Notes: generated from the letters alone by a model not told the origin. Positions 7,048 through 17,345 are shown, counted from the first letter of the stretch. The stretch is 64,000 bases of DNA from a bacterium (GCA_030430075.1 JAUIGN010000002.1:62001-126000), one strand, 5' to 3'. Program-made: numbers and translations.

Positions 7048-9108
7048 TTAGTGGGCATCGGTAACCAGACCGACGGACTCAATCGTCGTATCGCGTGTGA
7101 TCTCGTTGTAGCTCAGGACCACCAGTTGAGGCAGATCGACGCGGGTCAGCTTCTTCACCGCCGAGCGAATCTGCGGGCTCACCAGAACGACCTGCGGGAG
7201 ATTCTGCTCGGCCAGTTTGGCGACTTCGACGCCGACCTGGCGGCAAGCCATCTCCTGGACGGCCGGAGAGAGGCGAATCGTCCACCCCTGTTCGGTCTGC
7301 TCCACGCCGGCTGCAATCCGGTCTTCCAGTGCCGGGTCAAGCGTCACGACCCGTAGACGCCCCGACGTGTCCCGGAATCGACTGGAAATGGTTCGCGCCA
7401 ACCGGTGACGAACCTGCTCCGTCAGCCAGACGACGTCCGTCGTACGTGCCGCGTAATCGCCTAATGCTTCGAGGATCGTTCCCAATTGCCGGATCGGCAC
7501 TTGCTCCCGCAGCAACATCTGCAGCACTTGCTGCACCTCACCCAGCTTCAACTGCCCGGGAATCAGCTCGTCGACAACCGCCGGCGACGACGCCTTCAGC
7601 TCGTCCACCAGGCGCTTGCAAGCGTCTCGCGTCAGCAGTTCGTCCGCATATTGATGCACGACGTCCCGCAAATGGGCAACCAGTACGGCAACCGGCTCCA
7701 TCGGGGTGTACCCAAACGCCGTGGCACGTTCCAGGTCTCCAGGTTCAATCCAGACGGCAGCCCGGCCAAACGTTGGATCCCGGCTCTCCTCCCCTTCCAA
7801 GGTACCCGTCACGGGCCCTCCCGCGATGGCCAATAGCCGGTCCGGGTGGACCGTCCCCTGGGCGACGATGTTGTTCGCGATCTTGATCCGATACTGGCGG
7901 TCGCCGAGACGCATGTTGTCGCGAATCCGGACCTTGGGGAGGACAATTCCGATTTCGCCGGCCACGGCTTGCCGGACGTTCGTGATCCGTGTCAGCAGAT
8001 CTCCGCCTCGGCTCGGATCAGCCAAGCGAATCAGGGCCACGCCGATCTCTAACTCCATCGGATCAATGGCCAGGAAGTCCTCGATTCGCGCTTCCGGCTT
8101 CTTCTCCGCCTGTGCCTGGGCCTCGGCTGCCGCAGCCTCATCACGCGTCCCCTGCTGTCGATCGATGACAAACGCGAGCCCCAGGCATGAACTGGCAATC
8201 ACCAGGAGCGGGAAGAACGGCAACGTGGTGAAGATCAGCATTCCCGCGAACCCGGCAGCCACCACCAAGGCCTGTGGTCGAGAAAACAACTGCTGCAGGA
8301 ACTGTGTCGGCAGGTTGATCCGCTGCGTGCTGCGGGTCACCAGCAAGGCAGCTGCCAGTGAAATCAAGAGAGCGGGCACCTGGCTGACCAGGCCGTCTCC
8401 GATGGTCAGTTTGGTGAACAGGCTGGCGGCTTCGCCGAGCGTCATACCGAACTCGGTCATCCCGATGAGCAATCCGCCCACGACGTTGACCAGCGTAATC
8501 ATCACCCCGGCGACCGCATCGCCGCGGACGAATTTGCTGGCACCATCCATGGCGCCGTAAAAGTCAGCCTGCAGGGTGACTTCGGCGCGGCGAGCCTGCG
8601 CTTCCTGTTCGTCAATGACGCCCGCATTGAGATCGGCATCAATGGCCATTTGGCGGCCAGGCATGCCGTCCAAGGCGAACCGCGCCGCCACTTCGCTGAT
8701 CCGGGTCGCACCCTTCGTAATCACGACAAACTGAATGACGATGATGATGACAAAGATTGTGAAGCCGACCACCAACTTGTCGCCAGCCACAAACTCGCCG
8801 AAACTCTTGATGACCCCGCCGGCCGCATACAGACGCTGACTTTCCGCCTGGGTCAAAATCAAACGCGTCGTCGCGATGTTCAACACCAGCCGTCCAAGTG
8901 TTGTCGCCAACAGGAGCGAGGGAAAGATGCTGAATTCCAGCGGCGTCTTCACGTAGATCGTCGTGAGCAGAATGATCACGCCGATCGTGATGTTGGCTGC
9001 CAGTAAGAGGTCCATCACTCCCGCGGGGAGCGGCACCAGGATCACCAGGATGCTGGAGATGATGCCGATGGGGAGAATGAGATCCTGCCATCGCGAGAAT
9101 CGAAGCAT
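7048..9108 (-). CDS. flhA: Flagellar export gate protein FlhA
   Basis: 686 residues. FlhA forms the nonameric export gate of the flagellar type III apparatus. The N-terminal half carries about eight membrane helices and the FHIPEP-family signature region (FPSLLLATTLGRLVLNIATT, then GDKLVVGFTIFVIIIVIQF and ITKGATRISEVAARFALD). The C-terminal half is the soluble cytoplasmic domain that docks chaperone-substrate complexes. I set the start at 9108 (MLRFSRWQDLILP), the usual FlhA N terminus; the frame continues to 9276 without family similarity. It is the first gene of the leftward flagellar cluster, so its upstream region should hold the main promoter. Confidence 0.95.
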   Translation of the reverse strand: MLRFSRWQDLILPIGIISSILVILVPLPAGVMDLLLAANITIGVIILLTTIYVKTPLEFSIFPSLLLATTLGRLVLNIATTRLILTQAESQRLYAAGGVIKSFGEFVAGDKLVVGFTIFVIIIVIQFVVITKGATRISEVAARFALDGMPGRQMAIDADLNAGVIDEQEAQARRAEVTLQADFYGAMDGASKFVRGDAVAGVMITLVNVVGGLLIGMTEFGMTLGEAASLFTKLTIGDGLVSQVPALLISLAAALLVTRSTQRINLPTQFLQQLFSRPQALVVAAGFAGMLIFTTLPFFPLLVIASSCLGLAFVIDRQQGTRDEAAAAEAQAQAEKKPEARIEDFLAIDPMELEIGVALIRLADPSRGGDLLTRITNVRQAVAGEIGIVLPKVRIRDNMRLGDRQYRIKIANNIVAQGTVHPDRLLAIAGGPVTGTLEGEESRDPTFGRAAVWIEPGDLERATAFGYTPMEPVAVLVAHLRDVVHQYADELLTRDACKRLVDELKASSPAVVDELIPGQLKLGEVQQVLQMLLREQVPIRQLGTILEALGDYAARTTDVVWLTEQVRHRLARTISSRFRDTSGRLRVVTLDPALEDRIAAGVEQTEQGWTIRLSPAVQEMACRQVGVEVAKLAEQNLPQVVLVSPQIRSAVKKLTRVDLPQLVVLSYNEITRDTTIESVGLVTDAH

Positions 9109-9513
9109 TCTGAACGACCGAAGTCTTGACGTGGTCTGTAGTAATGAAAAATGCAGGCCCGGGTGGGGCCCCACAGATGAGGGCGGGAGAGTACTGCAAG
9201 CTACCGCGGTTGTCCAGGCCGATTTGCACCCGTGGAACGCGGGCCATTGACCGCCGAGCCGGACCGATGCGGACAACCGCCGACCGCGTGACCAACGAAC
9301 GGCCGAATGACGACTGCCGTCATGCGCCGGTAGCGACCGCCGCCAGACGATGGAATCTTGGAGCCACCGGCCGGCGATGTTCGCAGGTTCCGGAAAATCG
9401 CGTCGCCCCGCTAGTATTGATACTTGCGCAGCGAATGGACCAGGACGACCAACGGGAGTCCGCAGATATACGGCCGCGCGTTGCTTGCCGAAGGCTCATT
9501 TGCCGCGCAGCCA
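9109..9513. other. Intergenic, probable flagellar cluster promoter region
   Basis: 405 bases between the leftward DUF1570 gene and the leftward flhA. No gene is supported on either strand. I looked for a sigma-54 promoter (GG-N10-GC type) reading toward flhA and found no clear match. Confidence 0.45.
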
Positions 9514-11301
9514 TCAATCAGAATCGACATGCAGCCGCAGCATGTATTCGCGCCAACGCTGCTCGAAATGCTCCAAGTCGTCGTCGACCAGCAACTCGAA
9601 TCGGCCCACTGCCGGCGACGCAGCGGCGTGATCCGCCGTCGAGTCCTGTCTGGACCGCACGTAGCGGGACAGGGCCTCTCCGCCCAACAAATCCCGCTCG
9701 AAGGCCAGGTAGTAGGCAACGCCCCAGGCGTAGAGATAATGCTTGTCGGTATCGTCCGCCGCGTGCCGGGCCGTAAACGCGGCATCCTCGGCGGCCAACA
9801 TCCGAGCCAGCGGCCAGGGTTGTGCCGAAGCGAGCTCGCGCTGGAGCCTGGCCAAGAGGACCGGGTCGGGGGCGTCCAGTCGCAACACATCCACGTCGAA
9901 CTGGGCGTTCTCAAAGATCTGTGCGAGCCCTTCGTTCAACCACCGATCCACAACATACGCATGCTGGGGAAACACAAAGTTCTCCAGGTAGGCATGAAAG
10001 GCCTCGTGATAGAGCTGCCGCAGCATCCGTTCGGCGGCGGCCGCGAAGAGGCCGTCATTGCGTCGATTCGCCGCCCGGATTTCACGGCGCAACCGCGCCT
10101 GTCCGGCTCGCCATCGAATGCGCCGCAATTCCAGCTCCGCTCGGATTTCTTCCGGCGCAAACCCGGCGGCGGACAGTTCCCGGCGGATCGCTGCGAGCTG
10201 CCCGGGAAAACCGCCGGCCAGCGTTTCCAACTCGCCCAGCAGCCGCACATGTTCCCTGCGGATGCGGGCAAGCTGGTTGCCAACGTGCGACAGGTCGCCT
10301 CCGGCGACAATCAGGTTCTTTGTTGGCGAGTAAAACGCGGGACTCGTCAGCTCCAAGGCCCATCGTCGCAGTTGCCCCTGAAACTCGTCCCGTGTACCCA
10401 GCAAAACGATTTGGAGCGGCCGGACTGGCTTCGTCCGCGGCGGCACCAGTTGGCGGAAACCTTGGAACATCTGCTCGATCTTGACGACGCACCTCCGTGT
10501 CGACTCGCCGTCGGCAGTGCTGACAAGCTGAAACCAACGCCCGTCGTACCGCCATCGTGTCCCTGCCTCTGCTTCGACCGCCACCAACTCGATCGACTCC
10601 ATCCGGCGAGCCTCAATCGAAGCTCGCTGCCGCAGCGCCCGGAAACGGGCTGCCAGCACATCGAGTTCCCCCGCCGCGAGCGATTCGAACGACAGCACGT
10701 CCCGCCGCGGGATAACGCGCACCATGGCCGCCATGCGACGACCGGGTGGACGCCGGATCTCTGCAAATTCCGCTTCGGCCAGGCCGGCCGCCAGAAGAAG
10801 CCCCTGGTAGGCCGTACCGTCTCGCAACACCAGTCGCTCGAACTGCCAGGGGGCGTGCGGATCAATGGCAACGTCCGGATTCGGGACCCGTTCACGCGGC
10901 AAGTCGACGAGAGGCGGAAGCGGGCCTTGCACCACCACGGTGCGCCGGCCTCCGCCGGGGGTCACAATGGTGGGAAGCTGGCCCCCGTTGCTGCGACCGC
11001 CGCGGCGGTCGCTCGGCGGCGTGGATTCGGACGCCGAAGCCCGCCGAGTGGTTGAACCCGTGTCTGCCGCGTCGGTGGCGGACGCCGACGGCGGTATCCG
11101 AGTTTCCTTCGAACGGACACCCGGCGCGCGGGTCTTGGGCAACGCATCGGTCGCCCGCGGCTCGTCAGCCCCAAGCGACACGCATTGGACGGCGGCAATG
11201 AGCAACAGGATCAGGCATCGGCACCTTGCCGCGACAGTTGCCGGCGGTCGAGCCTTGCTCACTCCAGCTATCGATGGCCACCCGCAGAATGGTCGAAACA
11301 T
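9514..11301 (-). CDS. DUF1570-type zinc metallopeptidase, exported
   Basis: About 595 residues. After an N-terminal hydrophobic segment (CLILLLIAAVQCVSLGA, a signal peptide or anchor) comes a Ser/Thr/Arg-rich low-complexity stretch, then a folded region. The catalytic signature YHEAFHAYLENF is an HExxH variant (HEAFH), and WLNEGLAQIFE supplies the downstream glutamate of a gluzincin, as in DUF1570/peptidase MA-like proteins of planctomycetes. About 90 residues of Arg/Ala/Glu-rich helix (LARIRREHVRLLGELETLAG onwards) precede the active site and could form a coiled coil. The start is uncertain: the ATG at 11301 lacks a Shine-Dalgarno match, and the frame continues to 11418. Substrate unknown. 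Confidence 0.78.
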   Translation of the reverse strand: MFRPFCGWPSIAGVSKARPPATVAARCRCLILLLIAAVQCVSLGADEPRATDALPKTRAPGVRSKETRIPPSASATDAADTGSTTRRASASESTPPSDRRGGRSNGGQLPTIVTPGGGRRTVVVQGPLPPLVDLPRERVPNPDVAIDPHAPWQFERLVLRDGTAYQGLLLAAGLAEAEFAEIRRPPGRRMAAMVRVIPRRDVLSFESLAAGELDVLAARFRALRQRASIEARRMESIELVAVEAEAGTRWRYDGRWFQLVSTADGESTRRCVVKIEQMFQGFRQLVPPRTKPVRPLQIVLLGTRDEFQGQLRRWALELTSPAFYSPTKNLIVAGGDLSHVGNQLARIRREHVRLLGELETLAGGFPGQLAAIRRELSAAGFAPEEIRAELELRRIRWRAGQARLRREIRAANRRNDGLFAAAAERMLRQLYHEAFHAYLENFVFPQHAYVVDRWLNEGLAQIFENAQFDVDVLRLDAPDPVLLARLQRELASAQPWPLARMLAAEDAAFTARHAADDTDKHYLYAWGVAYYLAFERDLLGGEALSRYVRSRQDSTADHAAASPAVGRFELLVDDDLEHFEQRWREYMLRLHVDSD

Positions 11302-11600
11302 ACCAGGTCGCTGATTATGGAAAATGATCCCACGGCGGTCGCGAATGCGCCCCGCGTTGCATTCTACGCGGCGATTCACGCAGTGGCCAACCGAACCATC
11401 TCGGGCAGCTCTCGGCAATCGCTTGGCGGCGAACCGGGACCGGCCCGTCGATCCTACCCGTCGCCCCCTGCCACGGCTCCGCGCAACGAAATACGGTCGG
11501 GCATCTTACGGGAAGGTGGTATCAACGACGTTCCGCACGTCGCTTCTGCGATCGTTTCCCAAGTCGTCGTCGACTCGTCATTGAAGATCACAACACATGA

Positions 11601-12947
11601 CTATTCGCCGCCGCCAATACGGTAGACCGCCTCGTCGGTTCGCAGGATCAAGGCGCCATCGACGGCGGCAGCTCCCGCCAGCATTTCGCCCGGCAGCTTG
11701 TTGACGGCCAGGCGTCGAAAATCTTTGCCGGGTGCGATCACGGTCGTCGTCGCATCACGGTCAAAGAAGTAGATCCGCCCATCGGCATAGATGGGAGAGG
11801 CCCAGTAGCGGGAACCGATCCGTTCCGCCCAATGCACGTCGCCGGTCTTGGCGTCCAGGCAGGTCGCGATTCCCTTGTCTGAGGCAAAGTAGAGCTCGTC
11901 GCCCACCAGCAGCGGCGAGGAAACGCTGGGAACCTGCCGCGCGAAACGCCAGGCGATCGCCGGCTCGAATGCACTCCCCTGCCCTTTCACACGGACGGCC
12001 AGCAATTCGGACTTCATGTACCCCGTGCAAATGTAGAGCAGCCCGTGGCCGGCGACGGGGCGCGCGGAATTGGAAAATCCCAACTGGCCGTACTTCACGC
12101 GCCACAACTGACGACCGTTGTCGGGGTGATATCCGTACAGCCAATCGGCCGCCGGTGAAATGACTTGTGGGGAACCATTGATGTCCGTCACCAACGGCGT
12201 CGCGTAGGACTTTCTTAACTGGGGATTCTCATGTAGTTCGCCCGTCCGGTCGGTCTTCCAGACAATCTCGCCCGTCTCCTTATCCAAGGCGACAATGTAC
12301 TGCTGGTCGATCCCGTCACAGTGCACGATCAGCAGGCCGCCCCACAGCACGGGGGAACTTCCCGGGCCATTCTCGTGCAGCACCTTGAGTCGCCGATTGC
12401 TCCAGACCACTTTCCGAGTTGCCAGATCGAGGCACGCAATTCCCGACGGACCGTAGTGGCAATAAAGCCGGCCGCCGTCCAGGATGGGAGTCGGTGTGGC
12501 GTAGGAATTGTCGCGGTGGATCATCTGGGGATCGACCTGGTTGAGTACTTCAATGTCGTGCAGCAGCTTGCCCGATTGCAAGTCGATACCAACGGCCCGC
12601 AGACTGACGAATTCGGAAATCGTCAATGGTTGCGAATTCGTCGTCTGTTGGCGCCGCCGCTTGGCATCCTCGGGGGACGCGGGGCGATCGATGGCGGACG
12701 TCACCCAGACCACGCGCTCGGCAACCACGGGAGTCGACCAACCGCGCCCGGCAACCTTTGCCTTCCAGGCCACGTTCTCGGAGCTGCTCCATTTCACCGG
12801 GAGCCCACGCGCGTTCGTATGGCCCTGGCCCGAAACGCCACGCCACTCGGGCCAGGCATCGTCTGCCGCCCCACGCGGTAATCGGCTCGCGCCGACGAGC
12901 AGGCAGGCAACACAGACGCGAACGTACCAAGGAAACAGACGCAGCAT
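11601..12947 (-). CDS. Exported PQQ-like beta-propeller protein
   Basis: 448 residues with a signal peptide (RLFPWYVRVCVACLLVGAS..AAD). Repeated blade motifs such as VGIDLQSGKLLHDIE, IACLDLATRKVVWSNR, IVALDKETGEIVWKTD and ATCLDAKTGDVHWAER place it in the BamB/PQQ-binding-like propeller family. Planctomycetes encode many stand-alone copies of unknown function; no PQQ-dehydrogenase catalytic residues were recognised, so a binding or scaffold role is as likely as an enzyme. The start at 12947 is supported by GGAG seven bases upstream. It lies between the DUF1570 and ggt genes, all leftward but with gaps of about 165-300 bases, so co-transcription is not certain. Confidence 0.85.
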   Translation of the reverse strand: MLRLFPWYVRVCVACLLVGASRLPRGAADDAWPEWRGVSGQGHTNARGLPVKWSSSENVAWKAKVAGRGWSTPVVAERVVWVTSAIDRPASPEDAKRRRQQTTNSQPLTISEFVSLRAVGIDLQSGKLLHDIEVLNQVDPQMIHRDNSYATPTPILDGGRLYCHYGPSGIACLDLATRKVVWSNRRLKVLHENGPGSSPVLWGGLLIVHCDGIDQQYIVALDKETGEIVWKTDRTGELHENPQLRKSYATPLVTDINGSPQVISPAADWLYGYHPDNGRQLWRVKYGQLGFSNSARPVAGHGLLYICTGYMKSELLAVRVKGQGSAFEPAIAWRFARQVPSVSSPLLVGDELYFASDKGIATCLDAKTGDVHWAERIGSRYWASPIYADGRIYFFDRDATTTVIAPGKDFRRLAVNKLPGEMLAGAAAVDGALILRTDEAVYRIGGGE

Positions 12948-13111
12948 GATGGATCTCCGGAAAGCAGTTGAGTTCGTTGGACAGGGTCTCATCGAATTGC
13001 CGTCAACGACAGATCGCGTGGTTCGATCCGTCAACGTTCTTCAATCGGGGAGCCCGAGTGCGGGCGCGTGACTTCTCAATTGGCAACGGTCTCACCTGCC
13101 CACGCGGGCAT

Positions 13112-14854
13112 TCAAGGGCCGGCCGCATGCCCAGGAATTCGCGGATCGTGAACGCCGTGGAACTGCCCGGTCGGATCCCGGTCGACCGCCTGGGAAACGC
13201 CAATGCCGTCGACCACGTTCAAGTCATGCCCCCGTTGCTTCAGCGCATCGAGCACCTGGGGTGCGAACTGGTCCTCGACCTTTAGTGTATTGGGCCGCCA
13301 TTGATGGTGAAACCGTGGCGACCCAAGGGCCGTCTGCAGATCCTGTTCGAGGTCGATGCGGCGAATGATGCCCAGCAGGACCTGGTTGATGATCGTGGGA
13401 CCGCCGGCCGCTCCCAACGTCAGCACCGGCTGGCCGCCACGCAACACGATGGTCGGGCTCATGCTGGAAAGCGGTCGCTTGCCCGGCGCGACGGCATTCG
13501 CTTCGGCGCCGACCAGGCCGAACGCGTTGGGGACACCGGGCTGGATCGAGAAGTCATCCATTTCGTTGTTCAAGATGACTCCGGTCCCCGGCACAATCAC
13601 CTTCGAACCGAATGTGGTGTTGATCGTGGCGGTGATGGCGACCCAGTTGCCGGCCGCATCTGCCGCCGCGATGTGCGTCGTGTGCCGGCTGCCAAACACG
13701 TTCGTCGTCGCCTCCGGCGGTTCGCCGTACACCGGTACGGGTGTCACCTTCCGCATGTCGATCCGCCGCGACAACCGGTCGGTGTATTGGCGGTCGATCA
13801 ATCCGCGAGGGACGGGCGCGAAGTCGGCGTCGCCAAGCCAGTGGGCGCGGTCGGCGAAGGCCAACTTCATCGCTTCGGCAACGACATGCACGAAGTCGGC
13901 CTGGTCGGCCTCGTACAGGTTGCGAAGGTCGAACCGTTCCAGCATCTGCAGCATCTGGGCGACGTGAATTCCGCCCGAGCTGGGTGGGGGAAATCCGACG
14001 ATCGTCACGTCGCGGTACGTCGTCTGGATCGGCGTCCGCTCGACCGCCCGGTAGGCCGCGAAGTCCTCCCGCCTGAGCAGCCCGCGGTTGGCCTTCATCC
14101 AACGGTCCACCGCAGCGGCCACGGGGCCCTGGTAGAACCAGTCCGTGCCGTGGGCGGCAATCCGACGATAGGTCTTCCCCAGGTCGGTCAGCTTGAGCAC
14201 CTCACCCGCGGCGTAGGTGGAACCATCCGGCTTCAATAACACCGCGGCCGTGCCGGGAAAGCGGTTCAATAATCCGGCGGTCGCATTCAACTTGGCGGCA
14301 TAGGGCGCATCAATGGGAAACCCCTGCTCGGCAATCTCCGCTGCCGGAACCAGCAGTTGGGCGAGCGGCAGCTTGCCGTTTCGCTGCAAGGCGAGCTCGT
14401 AGGCGGCCAGCGCACCGGGAGTACCGGATGCCAGGGCCCCAAATTTACTCAGCTCGGGTTGCGGCTTGCCGTCTCGCAAGAACATATCCCGATGGGCCTT
14501 GGCTGGCGCCTTCTCGCGACCGTCGATTGCCGAGAATGCACCATCGGCGCGACGGACGAGAATAAAGCAGCCGCCACCGATCCCCGAGTTGTGGCCATCG
14601 ACGACGCCTAGGGTCAGCGCGGCGGCAACGGCGGCATCGACGGCGTTGCCACCCGCCCGCAAGGCGTCGACACCGGCGGCCGTTGCCAACGGATGGACCG
14701 TCGCAACCATGCCTTGGTCATTCACACTCATCTCGGCCAGCACCGCGCCCGGCGCGAGCAGGCCAGCCAGGATCAACGACCAACCGATGGTCCCCAATCC
14801 GACGGAATGAAGAGAGAGACAGAGCTGCCCGCGGCAGCGGTGCAATAGGTGCAT
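13112..14854 (-). CDS. ggt: Gamma-glutamyltransferase
   Basis: 580 residues. GGT removes or transfers the gamma-glutamyl group of glutathione-like peptides in the periplasm. It begins with a signal peptide (GTIGWSLILAGLLAPGAVLAE). The nucleophilic Thr of the self-processing site is seen in HTTHIAAADAAGNWVA, at about residue 392 from the chosen start (Thr391 in the E. coli enzyme), and the small subunit contains PLSSMSPTIV and GAAGGPTIINQV as expected. The ATG at 14854 starts a plausible leader; the frame continues to 15055 without similarity. It is divergent from the sulfatase at 15142. It could act on gamma-glutamyl-cysteine, but nothing here links it directly to the ergothioneine locus 26 kb away. 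Confidence 0.93.
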   Translation of the reverse strand: MHLLHRCRGQLCLSLHSVGLGTIGWSLILAGLLAPGAVLAEMSVNDQGMVATVHPLATAAGVDALRAGGNAVDAAVAAALTLGVVDGHNSGIGGGCFILVRRADGAFSAIDGREKAPAKAHRDMFLRDGKPQPELSKFGALASGTPGALAAYELALQRNGKLPLAQLLVPAAEIAEQGFPIDAPYAAKLNATAGLLNRFPGTAAVLLKPDGSTYAAGEVLKLTDLGKTYRRIAAHGTDWFYQGPVAAAVDRWMKANRGLLRREDFAAYRAVERTPIQTTYRDVTIVGFPPPSSGGIHVAQMLQMLERFDLRNLYEADQADFVHVVAEAMKLAFADRAHWLGDADFAPVPRGLIDRQYTDRLSRRIDMRKVTPVPVYGEPPEATTNVFGSRHTTHIAAADAAGNWVAITATINTTFGSKVIVPGTGVILNNEMDDFSIQPGVPNAFGLVGAEANAVAPGKRPLSSMSPTIVLRGGQPVLTLGAAGGPTIINQVLLGIIRRIDLEQDLQTALGSPRFHHQWRPNTLKVEDQFAPQVLDALKQRGHDLNVVDGIGVSQAVDRDPTGQFHGVHDPRIPGHAAGP

Positions 14855-15141
14855 GCGAGACTCGCGTGTGGAACGAGCGGCTTGGGGGGAATGCAGCGAC
14901 GGTAGCCCGTTATTATCCTCGGCCTCGCGCCATCCTGCAAGCAAACCGCCGCCGGCCGGTTCCGCGTCGTGCAGTGCGTCATGCAGGGAGCGCACGGCAG
15001 CCCAACGCACGCATGGCAATCGTTGACGATGCACCAGCGGGAGAATAGCATGCAAGGCCTGCTCGCGTCGCCTCGCCCCACAACCGACTTGTGTTTACCG
15101 CAGACCGCCTCCTTCCAGATCACGACGTACTCGAGGGCTCC

Positions 15142-16581
15142 ATGGACACTTTGCGAACAACGCTGACACAACGTCCGTCGGACCACAGGACGGCCATCTC
15201 CCGGCTCACTTGGATGAAGGGGAAGGCACCGGTCACCGCCCGCGGGATGCTCTGGTTGGGCGTCGCCCTGCTGATCTGGGCCCCTGCCGCCCGAGGTGCC
15301 GAACGACTGAATGTCGTCCTGATCATGGCAGACGATCTGGGCTTCGAATGCATTGGTGCCAATGGCGGCACGTCGTACCAGACGCCGGTCCTGGACCGGC
15401 TGGCGGCCGACGGCATCCGCTTCAATCATTGCTATTCACAGCCGCTCTGCACACCCTCGCGCGTGAAGCTGATGACCGGCTTGTATAACGTCCGCAACTA
15501 TGCCCAGTTCGGCCTCTTGGAAAAGCAGCAACGGACATTCGCTCATCTGCTCCGCGAGGCCGGCTACCGAACCTGCATCGTCGGCAAATGGCAGTTGGGG
15601 ACGGATGCCGACTTACCCGACCATTTCGGCTTCGACGAACATTGCCTCTGGCAGCTCTTTCGTCGCCCCAGCCGCTACCCGAGTCCGGGCCTGGAAGTGA
15701 ACGGGATCGCCAAGGACTACCGCCCCGGCTACGGGCCCGATGTCGTCACGGAGTATGCGCTGCAGTTCATCGAGCAAAACAAAGAGCAGCCTTTCCTGTT
15801 GTACTACCCGATGATCCTGACACACTGCCCGTTCGAGCCGACGCCGGATTCGGATGACTGGGACCCCGCCAGTCCCGGCTCGAAGACCTATAAAGGCAAT
15901 CCGAAGTATTTTGGAGACATGGTTACGTACATGGACAAGATCGTCGGCAGGATTCTGCAGCAGCTCGAGCGGTCCGGCGTCCGCGACCGAACGCTCGTCC
16001 TGTTCACCGGCGACAACGGGACGGACCAGCCGGTGGTCTCCATGATGGGCGATCAACGCATTGCCGGCCAAAAGGGCAAGACGACGGACGGCGGCACGCA
16101 CGTCCCCCTGATCGCTCAACTTCCCGGCAAGACACCGCCCGGTTCGGTCTGCAATGACCTGGTCGACTTCAGCGATTTCCTGCCGACACTCTGCGAGGCA
16201 ACCGGCGTCGAAGTGCCAGCCGAGCCCGCGCTGGATGGACGAAGCTTTCTGCCGCAACTGGCGGGCGAGCCGGGCCACCCACGTGAGTGGATCTATGTCT
16301 GGTACGCCCGCAACGGCGGCCCCACCGGCCAAGAGTTTACTCGCACACAACGCTACAAGCTCTACCGGAACGGGACGTTCTTCGACATTGGCAACGATCG
16401 CCTGGAACAGCGGCCGCTCGAGCTTGCTTCCCTCGCGCCGGCCCAACAAGAGGTGCATGACCGGTTGGAGGCGGCGCTGGCCCGGTACACCGACGCGCGG
16501 CCCAAGAGATTCGCTCAATGGAAGAAGCGAGACCGCAAGGCGAAATCGTCGGCCAAGGCGAAGCAAGCGGCGCAGCCGTAG
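15142..16581 (+). CDS. Formylglycine-dependent sulfatase
   Basis: 479 residues from the chosen start. The alkaline-phosphatase fold begins NVVLIMADDLGFECIGANGG (metal-binding Asp pair), and the sulfatase signature LCTPSRVKLMTG carries Cys near residue 103, which must be converted to formylglycine. KWQLG and FTGDNGTDQ complete the site. The signal peptide is MLWLGVALLIWAPAARGAE. GAGGG precedes the ATG at 15142 by a few bases; an ATG at 15214 would give a more normal leader length. The protein ends with a Lys/Ala-rich tail (KKRDRKAKSSAKAKQAAQ). Such enzymes desulfate polysaccharides or sulfate esters; the substrate cannot be told. The modifying enzyme is not in the window. Confidence 0.92.
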   Translation: MDTLRTTLTQRPSDHRTAISRLTWMKGKAPVTARGMLWLGVALLIWAPAARGAERLNVVLIMADDLGFECIGANGGTSYQTPVLDRLAADGIRFNHCYSQPLCTPSRVKLMTGLYNVRNYAQFGLLEKQQRTFAHLLREAGYRTCIVGKWQLGTDADLPDHFGFDEHCLWQLFRRPSRYPSPGLEVNGIAKDYRPGYGPDVVTEYALQFIEQNKEQPFLLYYPMILTHCPFEPTPDSDDWDPASPGSKTYKGNPKYFGDMVTYMDKIVGRILQQLERSGVRDRTLVLFTGDNGTDQPVVSMMGDQRIAGQKGKTTDGGTHVPLIAQLPGKTPPGSVCNDLVDFSDFLPTLCEATGVEVPAEPALDGRSFLPQLAGEPGHPREWIYVWYARNGGPTGQEFTRTQRYKLYRNGTFFDIGNDRLEQRPLELASLAPAQQEVHDRLEAALARYTDARPKRFAQWKKRDRKAKSSAKAKQAAQP

Positions 16582-16704
16582 TAAGCTGCCGGCCTACCGC
16601 AAGCCGGCCATCGGTAGGCCGCCGGGTCGTCGGCCGGCAATTGGCTGGCGGTCGACCATTCGCCCCGTCGGCTCGCCCGGAGCAATCATCAACCGTTGGG
16701 CATT

Positions 16705-16732
16705 GCACGGCGGTCTGGATTGACCGCCGTGC
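16705..16732. terminator. Perfect hairpin between convergent genes
   Basis: GCACGGCGGTC (16705-16715) and GACCGCCGTGC (16722-16732) form an 11-bp perfect stem with a six-base loop, between the convergent sulfatase and sixA genes. There is no T tract, so it may be a bidirectional transcript end or RNA stabiliser rather than a classic terminator. Confidence 0.55.
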
Positions 16733-16850
16733 CAACCGGACGCGGCGGTGAGGCGCGGCGGAGAGGCGCGGCGCCACGAGGAGGATCACTGCAAACGATT
16801 GCGACCCGGCGACTCGTCCTGAATCGTTGTTTGCTCATGGATGGGCCACT

Positions 16851-17345
16851 TCACTGGTCCAGTTCACGGGGTCGCCAGAAATTCCGCAACCTGCCGGGCG
16901 TATCGAGCGAAAGCTCGCTCCACTCGTCGATCTCCAGACCAATTTCCGCCAGGGCGGCGGTCGGGAACGCCTCCTGCGCACCGGTCAGCCGGTTGGCAAA
17001 CCTCTCAATCCCCGGGTTGTGGCCCACCATGAGAATCCTGGCACCGTCCGCCCCCTGCTGGTGCAGGACTTCGACATACGTCTCCGGCGGCGCCAGGTAC
17101 AAGTCAGAAACCACTTCGATCGTGGCCTGCAAGTCACCCCCCTCCACCACCAACTTGGCCGTCTTCCGCGCGCGTTTGGCACTCGAGCACAGGATCATAT
17201 CCGGCTGGAGCGTCTGCGCCTGGAGCAGCCTTCCCATCCGCGGCGCGTCGCGACGGCCGCGAGGATTCAACGTTCGGTCATGGTCTCGCTGGCCCTGGTG
17301 GGACCAGTCGGACTTTGCGTGGCGAAGCAGAAGAAGTGTTTTCAT
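16851..17345 (-). CDS. sixA: SixA-type phosphohistidine phosphatase
   Basis: 164 residues, cytoplasmic. The histidine phosphatase RHG/RHA motif LLLLRHAKSDW opens the protein at residue 3, followed by LNPRGRRDAPRMG, CSSAKRARKTA and the second catalytic His in LMVGHNPGIERFA. Length and motif spacing match SixA, which dephosphorylates phosphohistidine in relay proteins. The start is the ATG at 17345; upstream codons in frame are arginine-rich and dissimilar to the family. It is convergent with the sulfatase gene and has no obvious operon partner, so its target is open. Confidence 0.92.
   Translation of the reverse strand: MKTLLLLRHAKSDWSHQGQRDHDRTLNPRGRRDAPRMGRLLQAQTLQPDMILCSSAKRARKTAKLVVEGGDLQATIEVVSDLYLAPPETYVEVLHQQGADGARILMVGHNPGIERFANRLTGAQEAFPTAALAEIGLEIDEWSELSLDTPGRLRNFWRPRELDQ

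Noticed and set aside
9424..11055. Long rightward open frame opposite the DUF1570 gene
   Set aside because: It is a GC-driven antisense shadow: Arg/Gln/His/Pro-rich, no domain, while the minus strand has HEAFH and a signal segment. Similar shadows opposite ppk1 (18229-19857), ROK (21505-22512), DUF1501 (22818-24302), the arylsulfatase (46487-48127) and GntR (59511-60380) were rejected for the same reason.
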